Positions 10,762-18,980 of a stretch of DNA of 64,000 nt are shown here, piece after piece. The DNA comes from Candidatus Sulfuritelmatomonas gaucii (GTDB taxonomy: Bacteria; Acidobacteriota; Terriglobia; Terriglobales; Acidobacteriaceae): assembly GCA_900290245.1 (NCBI GenBank), contig OKRB01000085.1:53778-117777 (forward strand). Reading direction: 5' to 3'. The notes below the pieces were generated by a model. It did no database searches and was not told the origin of the DNA. It was given only the letters and a program-made list of their open reading frames with translations. A program made the translations under genes and the position numbers. Numbering within the stretch: position 1 is the stretch's first letter; each line of letters opens with the position of its first letter.

Positions 10762-11577
10762 GTGAGTCACTCGTTCGAAATTGGCCCCGTCCACGTCGGC
10801 GCGGGCCACTTTTTTCTCGTCGCAGGTCCCTGCGTCATCGAGTCCGAAACCCATGCCCGCACTATGGCTGAGGCGATTCAACGCATCGCCGCTGACCTTC
10901 ACATCCCCTTCATCTTCAAGGCCAGCTACGACAAGGCGAATCGCACCAGCGTCAAGAGCTTTCGCGGCCCCGGACTCGTGGAAGGCACGCGCATTCTCAG
11001 CCGCCTCGCCAAAGACACAGGCCTTCCCGTCCTCACTGATGTGCACGAGCCTGGCCACTGCGAAATCGCTGCTGAAGCCGTCGATGTCCTGCAGATCCCC
11101 GCATTCCTCTGCCGCCAGACCGACCTGCTTGTGGCCGCAGGCAAAACCGGTCGCGCCGTCAACATCAAGAAGGGCCAGTTTGTCGCCCCCGGCGATATGA
11201 GCCACGGCGTCGAGAAAGTGCGCTCCACAGGCAACGAGCGCGTCTTCCTCACCGAGCGCGGCTCAACCTTCGGCTACAACAATCTCGTCGTCGACTTCCG
11301 CTCTCTCGCCATCATGCGCAAGCTTGCGCCCGTCGTCTTCGATGCCACCCACTCCGTGCAGCAGCCCTCGGCGGCCGATGGCGTCAGCGGCGGCCAGCCC
11401 GAGTTCATTCCGCTTCTCTCTCGCGCAGCCGTCGCCGCCGGCATCGACGGGCTTTTCCTCGAAGTTCACGACGATCCCCCGAACGCAAAATCCGACGGCG
11501 CAAATGCTCTCGACCTCAAGCTGCTCAAGCCGCTTCTCGAAACGCTTCTCGCCATCCATTCCGCCGAGTCCGACTGA
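10762..11577 (+). CDS. kdsA: 3-deoxy-8-phosphooctulonate synthase
   Basis: A 271-residue TIM-barrel enzyme that condenses phosphoenolpyruvate with arabinose 5-phosphate to make KDO 8-phosphate for lipopolysaccharide inner core. Visible family signatures are VAGPCVIES near the N-terminus, FKASYDKANRTS, VLTDVHEP, and a late VFDATHSVQQP. Length and motif order are normal. The start is GTG 10762 (VSHSFEIG). The 27-bp tandem duplication lies immediately upstream. Presence of kdsA indicates a Gram-negative envelope with KDO-containing LPS. The downstream gene is convergent. Confidence 0.97.
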   Translation: MSHSFEIGPVHVGAGHFFLVAGPCVIESETHARTMAEAIQRIAADLHIPFIFKASYDKANRTSVKSFRGPGLVEGTRILSRLAKDTGLPVLTDVHEPGHCEIAAEAVDVLQIPAFLCRQTDLLVAAGKTGRAVNIKKGQFVAPGDMSHGVEKVRSTGNERVFLTERGSTFGYNNLVVDFRSLAIMRKLAPVVFDATHSVQQPSAADGVSGGQPEFIPLLSRAAVAAGIDGLFLEVHDDPPNAKSDGANALDLKLLKPLLETLLAIHSAESD

Positions 11578-11585
11578 CTCATCGT

Positions 11586-11633
11586 GGGTGCTCTACCTCG
11601 CCGCGTCGTTGTTTTTGCGGCTAGGGTGGGGTC
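11586..11633. repeat. Degenerate GTGCCCCA-type hairpin repeat covering the comEC stop
   Basis: The sequence runs GGGTGCTCTACC, then GCCGC...GCGGC, then TAGGGTGGGGT. This is the same general layout as the hairpin repeats at 17311-17364 and 33888-33936. The comEC stop codon (11621-11623, minus strand) and its last codons fall inside. Confidence 0.5.
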
Positions 11634-14149
11634 TGACATCCCATCTCCGCTTGCGCACTCACGCCGTCCAGCCGGAAACACGTTACCCCATTGATGTCTG
11701 TGCGGAACGTGCGCACGTGCGCCTCCTGCAATTCCTCGAGCACCTCCTGGCGCGGATGTCCGTAGCGGTTGTGCAACCCGCAGGAGATGACCGCCCATTG
11801 CGGAGCCACGCGCGCCAGAAACTCCGGCCGCGTCGATGTAATGCTGCCGTGATGGCCAATTTTCAGTAGGGTGCTTGCCAGTCCAGGCTCAGTAAGCATC
11901 GCTTGCTCGATGGGTTCCTCCGCGTCGCCTTCGAGCAGCACCGAGGTTTGCCCATACGCCACGCGCAACACCAGAGAATCGTCGTTCGCAGGTTCCGCCC
12001 CCGGCTGATAATCCTGAAACGGCGCCAGCACGTTGACTTGTGTGCCGCCGAACGCAAACCCGTCGCCCGCCCTAAACGTTCGCACCTTCACGTGCATCGA
12101 CTTCGCCTCGGCTAGCAGTGCGTTATAAGCCGCGACGTGCGGATTGTTGCCAATCCAGAGTTCATCCGGATGAAAGTTCCTCAAAACCGCCGGCAGCCCT
12201 CCCATATGATCGGAGTGCGCATGACTCAGCGCCACCGCGTCCAGATGACAAATGCCACGTGCCCACAGCGCCGGAGACACCACTTCTTCGCCAATGTCAA
12301 AATCTTGCGGAGCCGGGGTCCCCGCGGACAGGTCTTCGTCCGTGGGGTGGGGAGCCTGCCTCGGCCCTCCGCCAAATCCGCCCCCGTCCACCAGCAGCGT
12401 CTTCCCGTCGGGTGTGATCACGAGCAGCGAGTCGCCCTGACCCACATCGATCGCCTCCATGAGTATCGCACCGTGCGGCCGATCTACAGCCCGAGGCATC
12501 ACCGCGGCCAGCGCAGCCAATACGAGAGCCGCGCAAGCCCCGCGCCGGAGCCAGCGATCTCCTCGCCCTGCGCTCGCATGAGCAAGCGCGATAGTAAGAC
12601 CTAACAGCCCGCAGAACGCAAGAGACTGCCACAGCAACGGACCCGGAATCCGGAAATCACCGAGCGTCATCGAGCCGAAAAAGTGCACCAACTGCACTCC
12701 AGTGTGCAACACCAGGGCCACAACCATCGCGGGGAACACGGCGGCAGCGGGCCACACCACCAGCGCCAGCAATGTGAGCAACGCTGCGGGCATCAGCACA
12801 GCCAGCAATGGCAAAATTAGGAAATTCACCGGCAGCGCGAAGATCGTAATGCGATGGAAATCGGCAGCCATCGGCAGTGTCATCGCCAGCAGCGGAGCTG
12901 CAACGCCGGCTATGGCTATCACGGCCAACAGCGTCATCTGCAGGCCGGAATCAAACACGCTCCGCGGGCTCACCACGAGCAGACATAACGCTGCAAATCC
13001 GATCGTGTTCATCGGGCTTCGCTCGCGATAAACAATCCGCCCCAGCATGTAAAGTGTCACCATCCACAGCGAACGCTGCACCGGCGTGGCGAATCCTGTG
13101 AACACCGCATAAGCAAACGAAGCAGCAATCGTTAGCAGTGTGGCCGGCACACGCGGCAGCCGCAGCCGCCGCGTGATCCAGAAAATGCATGCAGCCACAA
13201 TCGCCAGGTGAAACCCTGAAACCACCAGCATGTGAAACGAACCCGTCCGCTCAAAGCCCACGCGCAACGAATGCGTCAGGTACGTGCGATCTCCGGCCAC
13301 CATGGCTGCCAGCATCACAGCGTCGTCTTCACTCAGACGCAGTGGCGTTGGCAACTTCGCCATCGCGGCAGGCAAACCAAGCAATCTTGCCGTCGTGGCA
13401 TGCTGCCACCCGTGCACGCGGCACGCAATAGATTGTTGGCCCGAGGCGCGTGACCCCTCCAGCCGCTCCACACGGTCGAGATCGACGGTCGCCGTTGATG
13501 TGATTCCCTGGTCCAGAAGATAATCCGCGCGGCTCCAGACCCCGGGATCGTGATAGGTTTCGGGCTGTAGAATGCGCACCACTGCGCGAACGCGTTCACC
13601 GCATCCGAACGGATGAACGGCATCGTTCCCAGATGCATCAGCGGGCCATCGCACCGTCAGGCGAACACCGCCGGCAGCGGACTCCTGCGCATCGCTCTCG
13701 TCGTTGACCACCTCTACCGACGACACCCGCAGGTCGATTCGCTGCGAATACATCGTGGCCGATGGCTCGTCAACATTCTGCTCAAGCTCACTGCGCATCG
13801 GCCCCGCATCCACAACAGTGCCTTCCACGGTGCGCAGCAATCCGTCAGACAGCGTTGCCAGATCGGTTGCGGGCGCAGGCCGCGGCTCCATTTCGCCGCA
13901 CCACGCTCCCAGCATCAGCCAAAGCGCGGCCATCGCGACCCATGCAATGCGTTGCGCGCGAAGCGCAACCAGTATGCACAGGCCGCCGACGACTGCCAGG
14001 GCAAGCAACAGAAATGTAGGCTTGAGCCATATCCGGCTCGTCAGGGCGATCCCTATAGCAAAGAGCCACGCCGCATGGAAAAGCGGTACAGCCGTGAGGC
14101 CGGCCGCTGGCTGCTCGGGGTTCGCGGGATCCGATTGCATTGGGCCCAA
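11621..14149 (-). CDS. comEC: ComEC/Rec2 DNA-uptake channel protein
   Basis: An 842-residue polytopic inner-membrane protein. An N-terminal DUF4131-like region has TM helices and a soluble loop (about 20-230). The competence domain spans about 265-525 with many TM helices. The C-terminal metallo-beta-lactamase-like domain (about 560-842) has GQGDSLLVI, LVDGGG and LSHAHSDHMGG near 640. ComEC carries single-stranded DNA across the inner membrane during natural transformation. Residues about 599-612 (HPTDEDLSAGTP) look like an in-frame repeat insertion: the DNA at 12313-12350 matches a copy in tgt, and flanking GCTCC is duplicated. The gene also ends inside a second hairpin repeat. Whether the protein is active is not visible. 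Confidence 0.93.
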   Translation of the reverse strand: MGPMQSDPANPEQPAAGLTAVPLFHAAWLFAIGIALTSRIWLKPTFLLLALAVVGGLCILVALRAQRIAWVAMAALWLMLGAWCGEMEPRPAPATDLATLSDGLLRTVEGTVVDAGPMRSELEQNVDEPSATMYSQRIDLRVSSVEVVNDESDAQESAAGGVRLTVRWPADASGNDAVHPFGCGERVRAVVRILQPETYHDPGVWSRADYLLDQGITSTATVDLDRVERLEGSRASGQQSIACRVHGWQHATTARLLGLPAAMAKLPTPLRLSEDDAVMLAAMVAGDRTYLTHSLRVGFERTGSFHMLVVSGFHLAIVAACIFWITRRLRLPRVPATLLTIAASFAYAVFTGFATPVQRSLWMVTLYMLGRIVYRERSPMNTIGFAALCLLVVSPRSVFDSGLQMTLLAVIAIAGVAAPLLAMTLPMAADFHRITIFALPVNFLILPLLAVLMPAALLTLLALVVWPAAAVFPAMVVALVLHTGVQLVHFFGSMTLGDFRIPGPLLWQSLAFCGLLGLTIALAHASAGRGDRWLRRGACAALVLAALAAVMPRAVDRPHGAILMEAIDVGQGDSLLVITPDGKTLLVDGGGFGGGPRQAPHPTDEDLSAGTPAPQDFDIGEEVVSPALWARGICHLDAVALSHAHSDHMGGLPAVLRNFHPDELWIGNNPHVAAYNALLAEAKSMHVKVRTFRAGDGFAFGGTQVNVLAPFQDYQPGAEPANDDSLVLRVAYGQTSVLLEGDAEEPIEQAMLTEPGLASTLLKIGHHGSITSTRPEFLARVAPQWAVISCGLHNRYGHPRQEVLEELQEAHVRTFRTDINGVTCFRLDGVSAQAEMGCQTPP
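12313..12350. repeat. 38-bp repeat core inserted in frame within comEC
   Basis: Compared with 39263-39300 inside tgt, the 38-bp sequence CCGGGGTCCCCGCGG... differs at three positions. Read antisense relative to the element it encodes HPTDEDLSAGTP within ComEC. GCTCC occurs on both sides in the gene, like a short target duplication. Confidence 0.85.
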
Positions 14150-14259
14150 AGTCGAAACGTGAGGTTGACTTCAAGCCTATCAGGAATGGAATTTTCCGGC
14201 ACGCGCCGGCCGCAGCGTGCCTGATCTGATCCAGATTCCGCGCCACGAATCGGCGCAGC

Positions 14260-15600
14260 TCATCTGCGAAGCTGGACCACGGTTTCCAGGTGGAAGGTCT
14301 GCGGAAATAGGTCCGCCAACGTGACGTTTTCGATGCCATAACCCGCAGCGATCATTGCCTGAAGATCGCGTGCCAAAGTCGCTGCATCGCACGAAACATA
14401 AACAAGCGAGGGTGCGGCAATCTGCCCGAGCAGCGCCGTCGTCTCCGCTCCCAGGCCGCTGCGCGGCGGATCGACCACGATAAGATCCGGTCGCTTCTCA
14501 TCGCGTGCGCCACGCAAAAAATCGACCGTCAATGCTTTCACGGCTTTCGCGCCCGTTCCCGCAAGATTCTGCGCCAGCGCAGCCGTCGCAGCCGCTGCCG
14601 CCTCAACCGCAATTACGTTTTCAAAGCTCGCGGCCAGCCGCCGTGCAAACAGCCCGACTCCCGCAAAAAGATCCCAAGCCACGCCGCCACGATGCCCGCC
14701 TGTCGCACAATCCACGAGCGGATCCACCAGCCAGCGATTCACTTGGAAAAACGCGCCCTCACCCACGCGATAGTCAAATCCGGCTGCACAGTAGAGCAGG
14801 GAAGTTCCTCCCCACTGCGCCACGCTTCGCGGCGTTTTTCCGCGCCCGCCGTCGGCCTCAAGTTTAATGCCCGTCGTTTCGGGAACTCTGTCCGCGAATC
14901 TCCGCGCAAACTCCTCAAAACATCGCGTCCCGCCCCCCGCAGTCACCACGCTTGCCAGCAGTGCGGTTTCCGCAGCATCGCAAAAAAACGAAATCTCCGC
15001 AGGCCGCAATCGCGCAGGAAGTTCCCGGACGATCTCACCCGCAGCCAGTGCGGCCCGCACCAGCAGCGGCGCAGCGATCGGGCATTCCCCAATCCGGATC
15101 AGCGCATGCGACCTTCGTCCGCGGTAACCCGCATCTCCCTCCGCATCGAATGCGACCCGGATGCGATTTCGGTATGCCCACGGCTCGCCGGCCAGTACAG
15201 CAAATGTTTGTGGCACCGAAACGCCGCCTCGTTCCAGCGTCTCGCGCAGAATGGCCTGCTTGAATGCCAACTGAGTCGCATAGTCCGTTTGCTGATACTG
15301 GCATCCGCCGCAGGCGCCAAAATGCCTGCACCGGTGCGCAATCCGTTCCGCGGCGGGAACAACAATCTCCTCCACCTCGGCCGTTGCGTAGCCGCGCTTT
15401 TCCTCAACCACGCGCAGGCGCACCTGTTCATCCGGCAGCGTAAGCGGTACAAACACAGCCTTGCCTTCCACGCGCGCCAGAAACGCTCCGCCATAAACCG
15501 GCTTTTCAATCTGCACCAGCGGGAGTTCCGCCGCCTGCTGCAGAATCTTCCGCGCCGCTCCGGCCCCACGCGGTGCATTTTGACCTGCGCGCTTCTTCAT
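14260..15600 (-). CDS. RNA (uracil-5-)-methyltransferase, RumA/RlmD type
   Basis: A 446-residue SAM-dependent methyltransferase. A TRAM-like N-terminal domain (about 28-80) is followed by the 4Fe-4S ligands Cys91-x5-Cys97-x2-Cys100 and Cys173 in GECPI, as in E. coli RumA. The Rossmann domain has WDLFAGVGLFARRL, DPPRSGLG, and the catalytic Cys404 in YVSCDAATLARDL. These enzymes form 5-methyluridine in 23S rRNA (RlmD) or tRNA; the exact substrate cannot be told from sequence alone. The gene overlaps the upstream gene by 4 bp (ATGA), so the two are translationally coupled. Confidence 0.92.
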   Translation of the reverse strand: MKKRAGQNAPRGAGAARKILQQAAELPLVQIEKPVYGGAFLARVEGKAVFVPLTLPDEQVRLRVVEEKRGYATAEVEEIVVPAAERIAHRCRHFGACGGCQYQQTDYATQLAFKQAILRETLERGGVSVPQTFAVLAGEPWAYRNRIRVAFDAEGDAGYRGRRSHALIRIGECPIAAPLLVRAALAAGEIVRELPARLRPAEISFFCDAAETALLASVVTAGGGTRCFEEFARRFADRVPETTGIKLEADGGRGKTPRSVAQWGGTSLLYCAAGFDYRVGEGAFFQVNRWLVDPLVDCATGGHRGGVAWDLFAGVGLFARRLAASFENVIAVEAAAAATAALAQNLAGTGAKAVKALTVDFLRGARDEKRPDLIVVDPPRSGLGAETTALLGQIAAPSLVYVSCDAATLARDLQAMIAAGYGIENVTLADLFPQTFHLETVVQLRR

Positions 15601-16310
15601 TGCTGGCTCATGTAAAACAGGCTCAGTCGCGGTAAGTTGTAGTGCACCAGCAACTGCTTCTGCACAAACTGCCGTTCCACCTGCCGCAGTTGCACCGCGC
15701 CCATCCGGCTGCGATAGGGAGCCAGCTCGCGAGCCGCATGCTCCTTCAAGCCGACAAGCAACTCCTCCGGCGCGGCCGCGGTCAGCGCGGCGAAAAGCTT
15801 CTCTTCAAGCACCGTCAGCGAGCGCTCCAAAGCCTCCAGATCGACAGCCGTTGATTTCTCTTTGCCGCAATCAAGCACCTCGGCAGCAAGTTCCCGCAAT
15901 CGCCCGGCGGTCGCGCGGCACGCGTCGGTCGCGACCGTCGCCGCATCCAGGGGCTCAGCAGCCGCCGTAAGATGCGCGGCAACCCGCTCGTGCTCGAACC
16001 CCGATTCACGTTCCACCCCCGCCGCAGGAGCCGACCCCGCCGCCGCCTCTTTCAACTCCTCGGCGGCTTGCATCACGGCCTGCGCGCACCAGGCCAGCCC
16101 GTTGATGCGCTGCATCCGCGCCTTATTCTTTCGCGTTTCGTATTTGTCGAACGCCGCATCGATCCCGCGCAGCGCCGCTTCTAGCGGAATCCCCGCTTCG
16201 CGCCACGTCTCGATTAGCGCCCAATCCAGCGTCGAGAGCAGCAGCAGCGATCCACGCCGCTGCTGAAAGCGCTCCTCGATCTCGGTAAAATAATTGAAGT
16301 AGTTGTGCAC
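15597..16310 (-). CDS. Conserved-looking helical protein of unknown function
   Basis: A 237-residue, mostly alpha-helical soluble protein that I cannot assign. The N-terminus (MHNYFNYFTEIEERFQQRRG) and the segment WREAGIPLEAALRGIDAAF suggest a compact helical domain. The middle (about 80-160) is Ala/Glu rich, and the end is basic and amphipathic. It precedes the RumA-type methyltransferase with a 4-bp overlap, so it may act with or be co-regulated with RNA modification. That link rests only on coupling. No signal peptide or membrane helix is seen. Confidence 0.75.
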   Translation of the reverse strand: MHNYFNYFTEIEERFQQRRGSLLLLSTLDWALIETWREAGIPLEAALRGIDAAFDKYETRKNKARMQRINGLAWCAQAVMQAAEELKEAAAGSAPAAGVERESGFEHERVAAHLTAAAEPLDAATVATDACRATAGRLRELAAEVLDCGKEKSTAVDLEALERSLTVLEEKLFAALTAAAPEELLVGLKEHAARELAPYRSRMGAVQLRQVERQFVQKQLLVHYNLPRLSLFYMSQQ

Positions 16311-16371
16311 GATCCCCGTTTCGATTCGAGTAAGAACCTACCAGTAGGATAAGACCCAAAGGAGAACATCG

Positions 16372-17268
16372 ATGGCAAGCGTTGGATTTGTCGGGCTCGG
16401 CATCATGGGCCGTCCCGTGCTCAGGAATCTTTTAAAAGCCCGCCACACGGTAATCGCTTATGGTCGCACTCCCGCAAAGCTCGACGCTTGCATCGCTGAT
16501 GGCGCGCAACGAGGCACTTCGAACGCCGATGTAGGCGCGCGCGCACGCATCGTGATCACCATGCTGCCCGACGGCCCTCAGGTGGAAGAGGTCGTCCTCG
16601 GCCCGAATGGGATCCTCTCCGGCTCCAAGCCCGGCTCGCTCATCATCGACATGAGCTCCATCAGCCCGCTCGTCTCGCAAAAAATCGCCGCGGCGACCGC
16701 GCAGAAGAGCGTTGATTTTCTCGACGCGCCCGTCAGTGGCGGCGAGCCCAAGGCCATCGACGGCACTCTCGCCATTATGGCCGGCGGCAAGCCGGATGTC
16801 TTCGCGAAAGCCGAGCCCATCCTCAAGTGCTTGGGCTCAAGCGTCACGCTCACCGGGCCGGTCGGCGCCGGCAATGCCACCAAGCTCGCCAATCAAATCA
16901 TGGTTGCCTGCAACATCGCCGCCATGGGCGAGGCGCTTGCGCTCGCTACGCGTTGCGGCCTCAATCCTGAAGTTGTCTTCAACGCCGTCAAAAACGGTCT
17001 CGCCGGAAGCGCCGTGCTCAACGCCAAGGGCCCGATGCTCATCGCCCGCAACTTCAAGCCCGGCTTCAAAATTAACCTTCATCAAAAAGACCTGCGCAAC
17101 GCGCTCAAGACCGCCGAAGCCAACAACGTCTGCCTGCTGCTCACCGCGCATGTGCAACAGATGCTGTCGTCCCTCATTGCCAATGGCAAAGGAGAGCTCG
17201 ATCACTCCGCCATCGCCACCTTTGTTGAGACCGCCTCGCACGTCGAAGTCAAAGCCCCGTCCGCGTAA
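16372..17268 (+). CDS. NAD(P)-dependent beta-hydroxyacid dehydrogenase (3-hydroxyisobutyrate dehydrogenase family)
   Basis: A 298-residue oxidoreductase. The N-terminal Rossmann motif is GFVGLGIMG (5-13). The substrate-binding segment FLDAPVSGGEPKA (about 117-129) and the catalytic Lys171 in GNATKLANQ are all present. The family includes 3-hydroxyisobutyrate dehydrogenase, tartronate semialdehyde reductase (GarR) and succinic semialdehyde reductases, and the substrate cannot be separated by eye. An AAAGGAGAACATCG leader precedes ATG 16372. It is divergent from the rRNA methyltransferase pair and convergent with the hydantoinase genes. Confidence 0.93.
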   Translation: MASVGFVGLGIMGRPVLRNLLKARHTVIAYGRTPAKLDACIADGAQRGTSNADVGARARIVITMLPDGPQVEEVVLGPNGILSGSKPGSLIIDMSSISPLVSQKIAAATAQKSVDFLDAPVSGGEPKAIDGTLAIMAGGKPDVFAKAEPILKCLGSSVTLTGPVGAGNATKLANQIMVACNIAAMGEALALATRCGLNPEVVFNAVKNGLAGSAVLNAKGPMLIARNFKPGFKINLHQKDLRNALKTAEANNVCLLLTAHVQQMLSSLIANGKGELDHSAIATFVETASHVEVKAPSA

Positions 17269-17310
17269 ATCTGGATACCCCACCTTCGCGGCAGTTTGTT
17301 AGGGTGCTCC

Positions 17311-17364
17311 ATTCTCGCGCCATTCTTTAAGGGTGCCCCATCCAATCTTTGCTTGGATGGGGCA
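17311..17364. repeat. GTGCCCCATCC hairpin repeat (possible terminator)
   Basis: A perfect 12-bp stem (TGCCCCATCCAA 17334-17345 with TTGGATGGGGCA 17353-17364, 7-nt loop) is preceded by a degenerate partial unit (GGGTGCTCCATTC from 17312). It lies between convergent genes, so it may also terminate transcription. It is related to the elements at 33888-33936 and 39252-39325. Confidence 0.75.
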
Positions 17365-17378
17365 GGGAACTCCGCCTC

Positions 17379-18980
17379 TCACTTCCGCCTTCCCCACCCG
17401 CCCCCACCCGGCGTCTCAATCCGGAGCACGTCGCCCTTAGCCAACTTCCGGCTGCATTTGCCCGGCAATTCCATCTCTTCGCCGCCCTCCGCCTTTACCA
17501 CAACAGCTCGTCCCGGCGCTCCCTCTTCACCGCCTTGCAATCCATATGGCCGGAACTTTCTTCGCTCCGCCAGCAGCGTCACCTCCGCATCGCATAGCAT
17601 CTCAATCTCGCGGATCAGACCATCACCGCCGCGAAACTTCCCTTCGCCGCCCGATCCAGGCCGGTAGCTGTACCGCCGCACTCGCAGCGGATACGCATAT
17701 TCAAGCGCCTCAACCGGCGTATTCAACGAGTTGGTCATATGCGTGTGCACGCCGCTGATGCCGTCCAGTCCCAGCCGCGCGCCCATGCCACCAGCCACCG
17801 TCTCGTAATACGCAAAGGGGTTGCCCATCTCCCCGGCCATCCTTCGATCCAAACCGCCAATCGTCACATTGCTCATCGTCCCCGCGCTCGCCGCCGGAAC
17901 TCGCTCCGGAATCGCCTGTGCCAGAGCCCGCATGAGCACATCGACAATTCGCTGGGAAGTCTCCACGTTGCCGCCGGCCACTGCCGCAGGCGGCTGCGCG
18001 TTCACAATGGAACCCTTCGGTGCGTGCACCGTAACCGGCCGCAGAATTCCCTCCGTCGCCGGGGCATCCTCTGCAAGCAGGCAGCGCAGCACATAAAAAC
18101 ACGCTGAAACCGTGATCGCGCGAACCGCATTCACGCTGCCCGCAACTTGCGGCGACGAGCCGGCAAAATCTACATCGACCGCGCCCTCCGCAGGGTCGAT
18201 TTTCAGCCGCACCGCGATGCGGATTGGCTCATCTGTCACGCCATCGCCGTCGAGCCAGTCCTCCGCGTCGAATTCTCCGGCTGGCATCGCATGAAGCTCC
18301 GCGCGCATGAGCCGCTCAGAATAATCGAGTAGCTCCTCGGTCCATCTGTTCAGCTTCTCCAGGCCATACTTCGTCACAAGTTGAAGCAAGCGCTGTTCGC
18401 CCACCCGGCACGCGCCGATCTGCGCGGCCAGGTCGCCCTCGCGTTCCCAGGGTGTGCGCACGTTCCGCAAAATTCCGTCCAGCACCTCGCGATCCAGCGC
18501 TCCGTCGCGCAGAATGCGCACGGGCGAAATGCGCACCCCCTCCTCATCGATCGTGGTCGCGGGCCCCATCGATCCCGCAAACTTGCCGCCAACGTCCGCA
18601 TGATGCGCGCGATTCGCCACATAGAAAACAGGCTCTTCGCTGTCCTCGCAAAACACGCCCTGAACCATGGTGATGTCGGGCAGGTGGGTTCCGCCGGCGT
18701 ATGGATCGTTCAGAATCACAATGTCGCTCGGCGCAAAATCAATCGCGTCAATCGCCGCTTGCACGCTCATGGGCATCGACCCCAGATGCACGGGCATGTG
18801 ATCGCCCATGGCAATCACGCGTCCGCGCCCGTCGAAGACCGCGCACGAATAATCGCGCCGCTCCTTGATGTTCGGCGAAAGCGCCGTCCGCCGCAGCGCC
18901 GCGCCCATCTCCTCGGCAATGGAATGCACGGCGCATTGAAAGATCGTGAGCTCCACAGGATCAGCCAATTCGTTCTTCAC
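17379..18980 (-). CDS. Hydantoinase B / 5-oxoprolinase-family beta subunit
   Basis: A 533-residue protein of the HyuB family. The N-terminus runs DPVELTIFQCAVHSIAEEMG, followed by RRTALSPNIKERRDYSCAVFD and GDHMPVHLGSMP; the glycine-rich C-terminus ends TPGGGGWGRRK. The start is GTG 18980, which overlaps the TGA of the A subunit (GTGA) and has GGAGG just upstream. This is typical translational coupling, although the frame stays open further 5'. With the A subunit it would hydrolyse a hydantoin, N-methylhydantoin or 5-oxoproline ring using ATP. The substrate is not determined. Confidence 0.93.
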   Translation of the reverse strand: MKNELADPVELTIFQCAVHSIAEEMGAALRRTALSPNIKERRDYSCAVFDGRGRVIAMGDHMPVHLGSMPMSVQAAIDAIDFAPSDIVILNDPYAGGTHLPDITMVQGVFCEDSEEPVFYVANRAHHADVGGKFAGSMGPATTIDEEGVRISPVRILRDGALDREVLDGILRNVRTPWEREGDLAAQIGACRVGEQRLLQLVTKYGLEKLNRWTEELLDYSERLMRAELHAMPAGEFDAEDWLDGDGVTDEPIRIAVRLKIDPAEGAVDVDFAGSSPQVAGSVNAVRAITVSACFYVLRCLLAEDAPATEGILRPVTVHAPKGSIVNAQPPAAVAGGNVETSQRIVDVLMRALAQAIPERVPAASAGTMSNVTIGGLDRRMAGEMGNPFAYYETVAGGMGARLGLDGISGVHTHMTNSLNTPVEALEYAYPLRVRRYSYRPGSGGEGKFRGGDGLIREIEMLCDAEVTLLAERRKFRPYGLQGGEEGAPGRAVVVKAEGGEEMELPGKCSRKLAKGDVLRIETPGGGGWGRRK

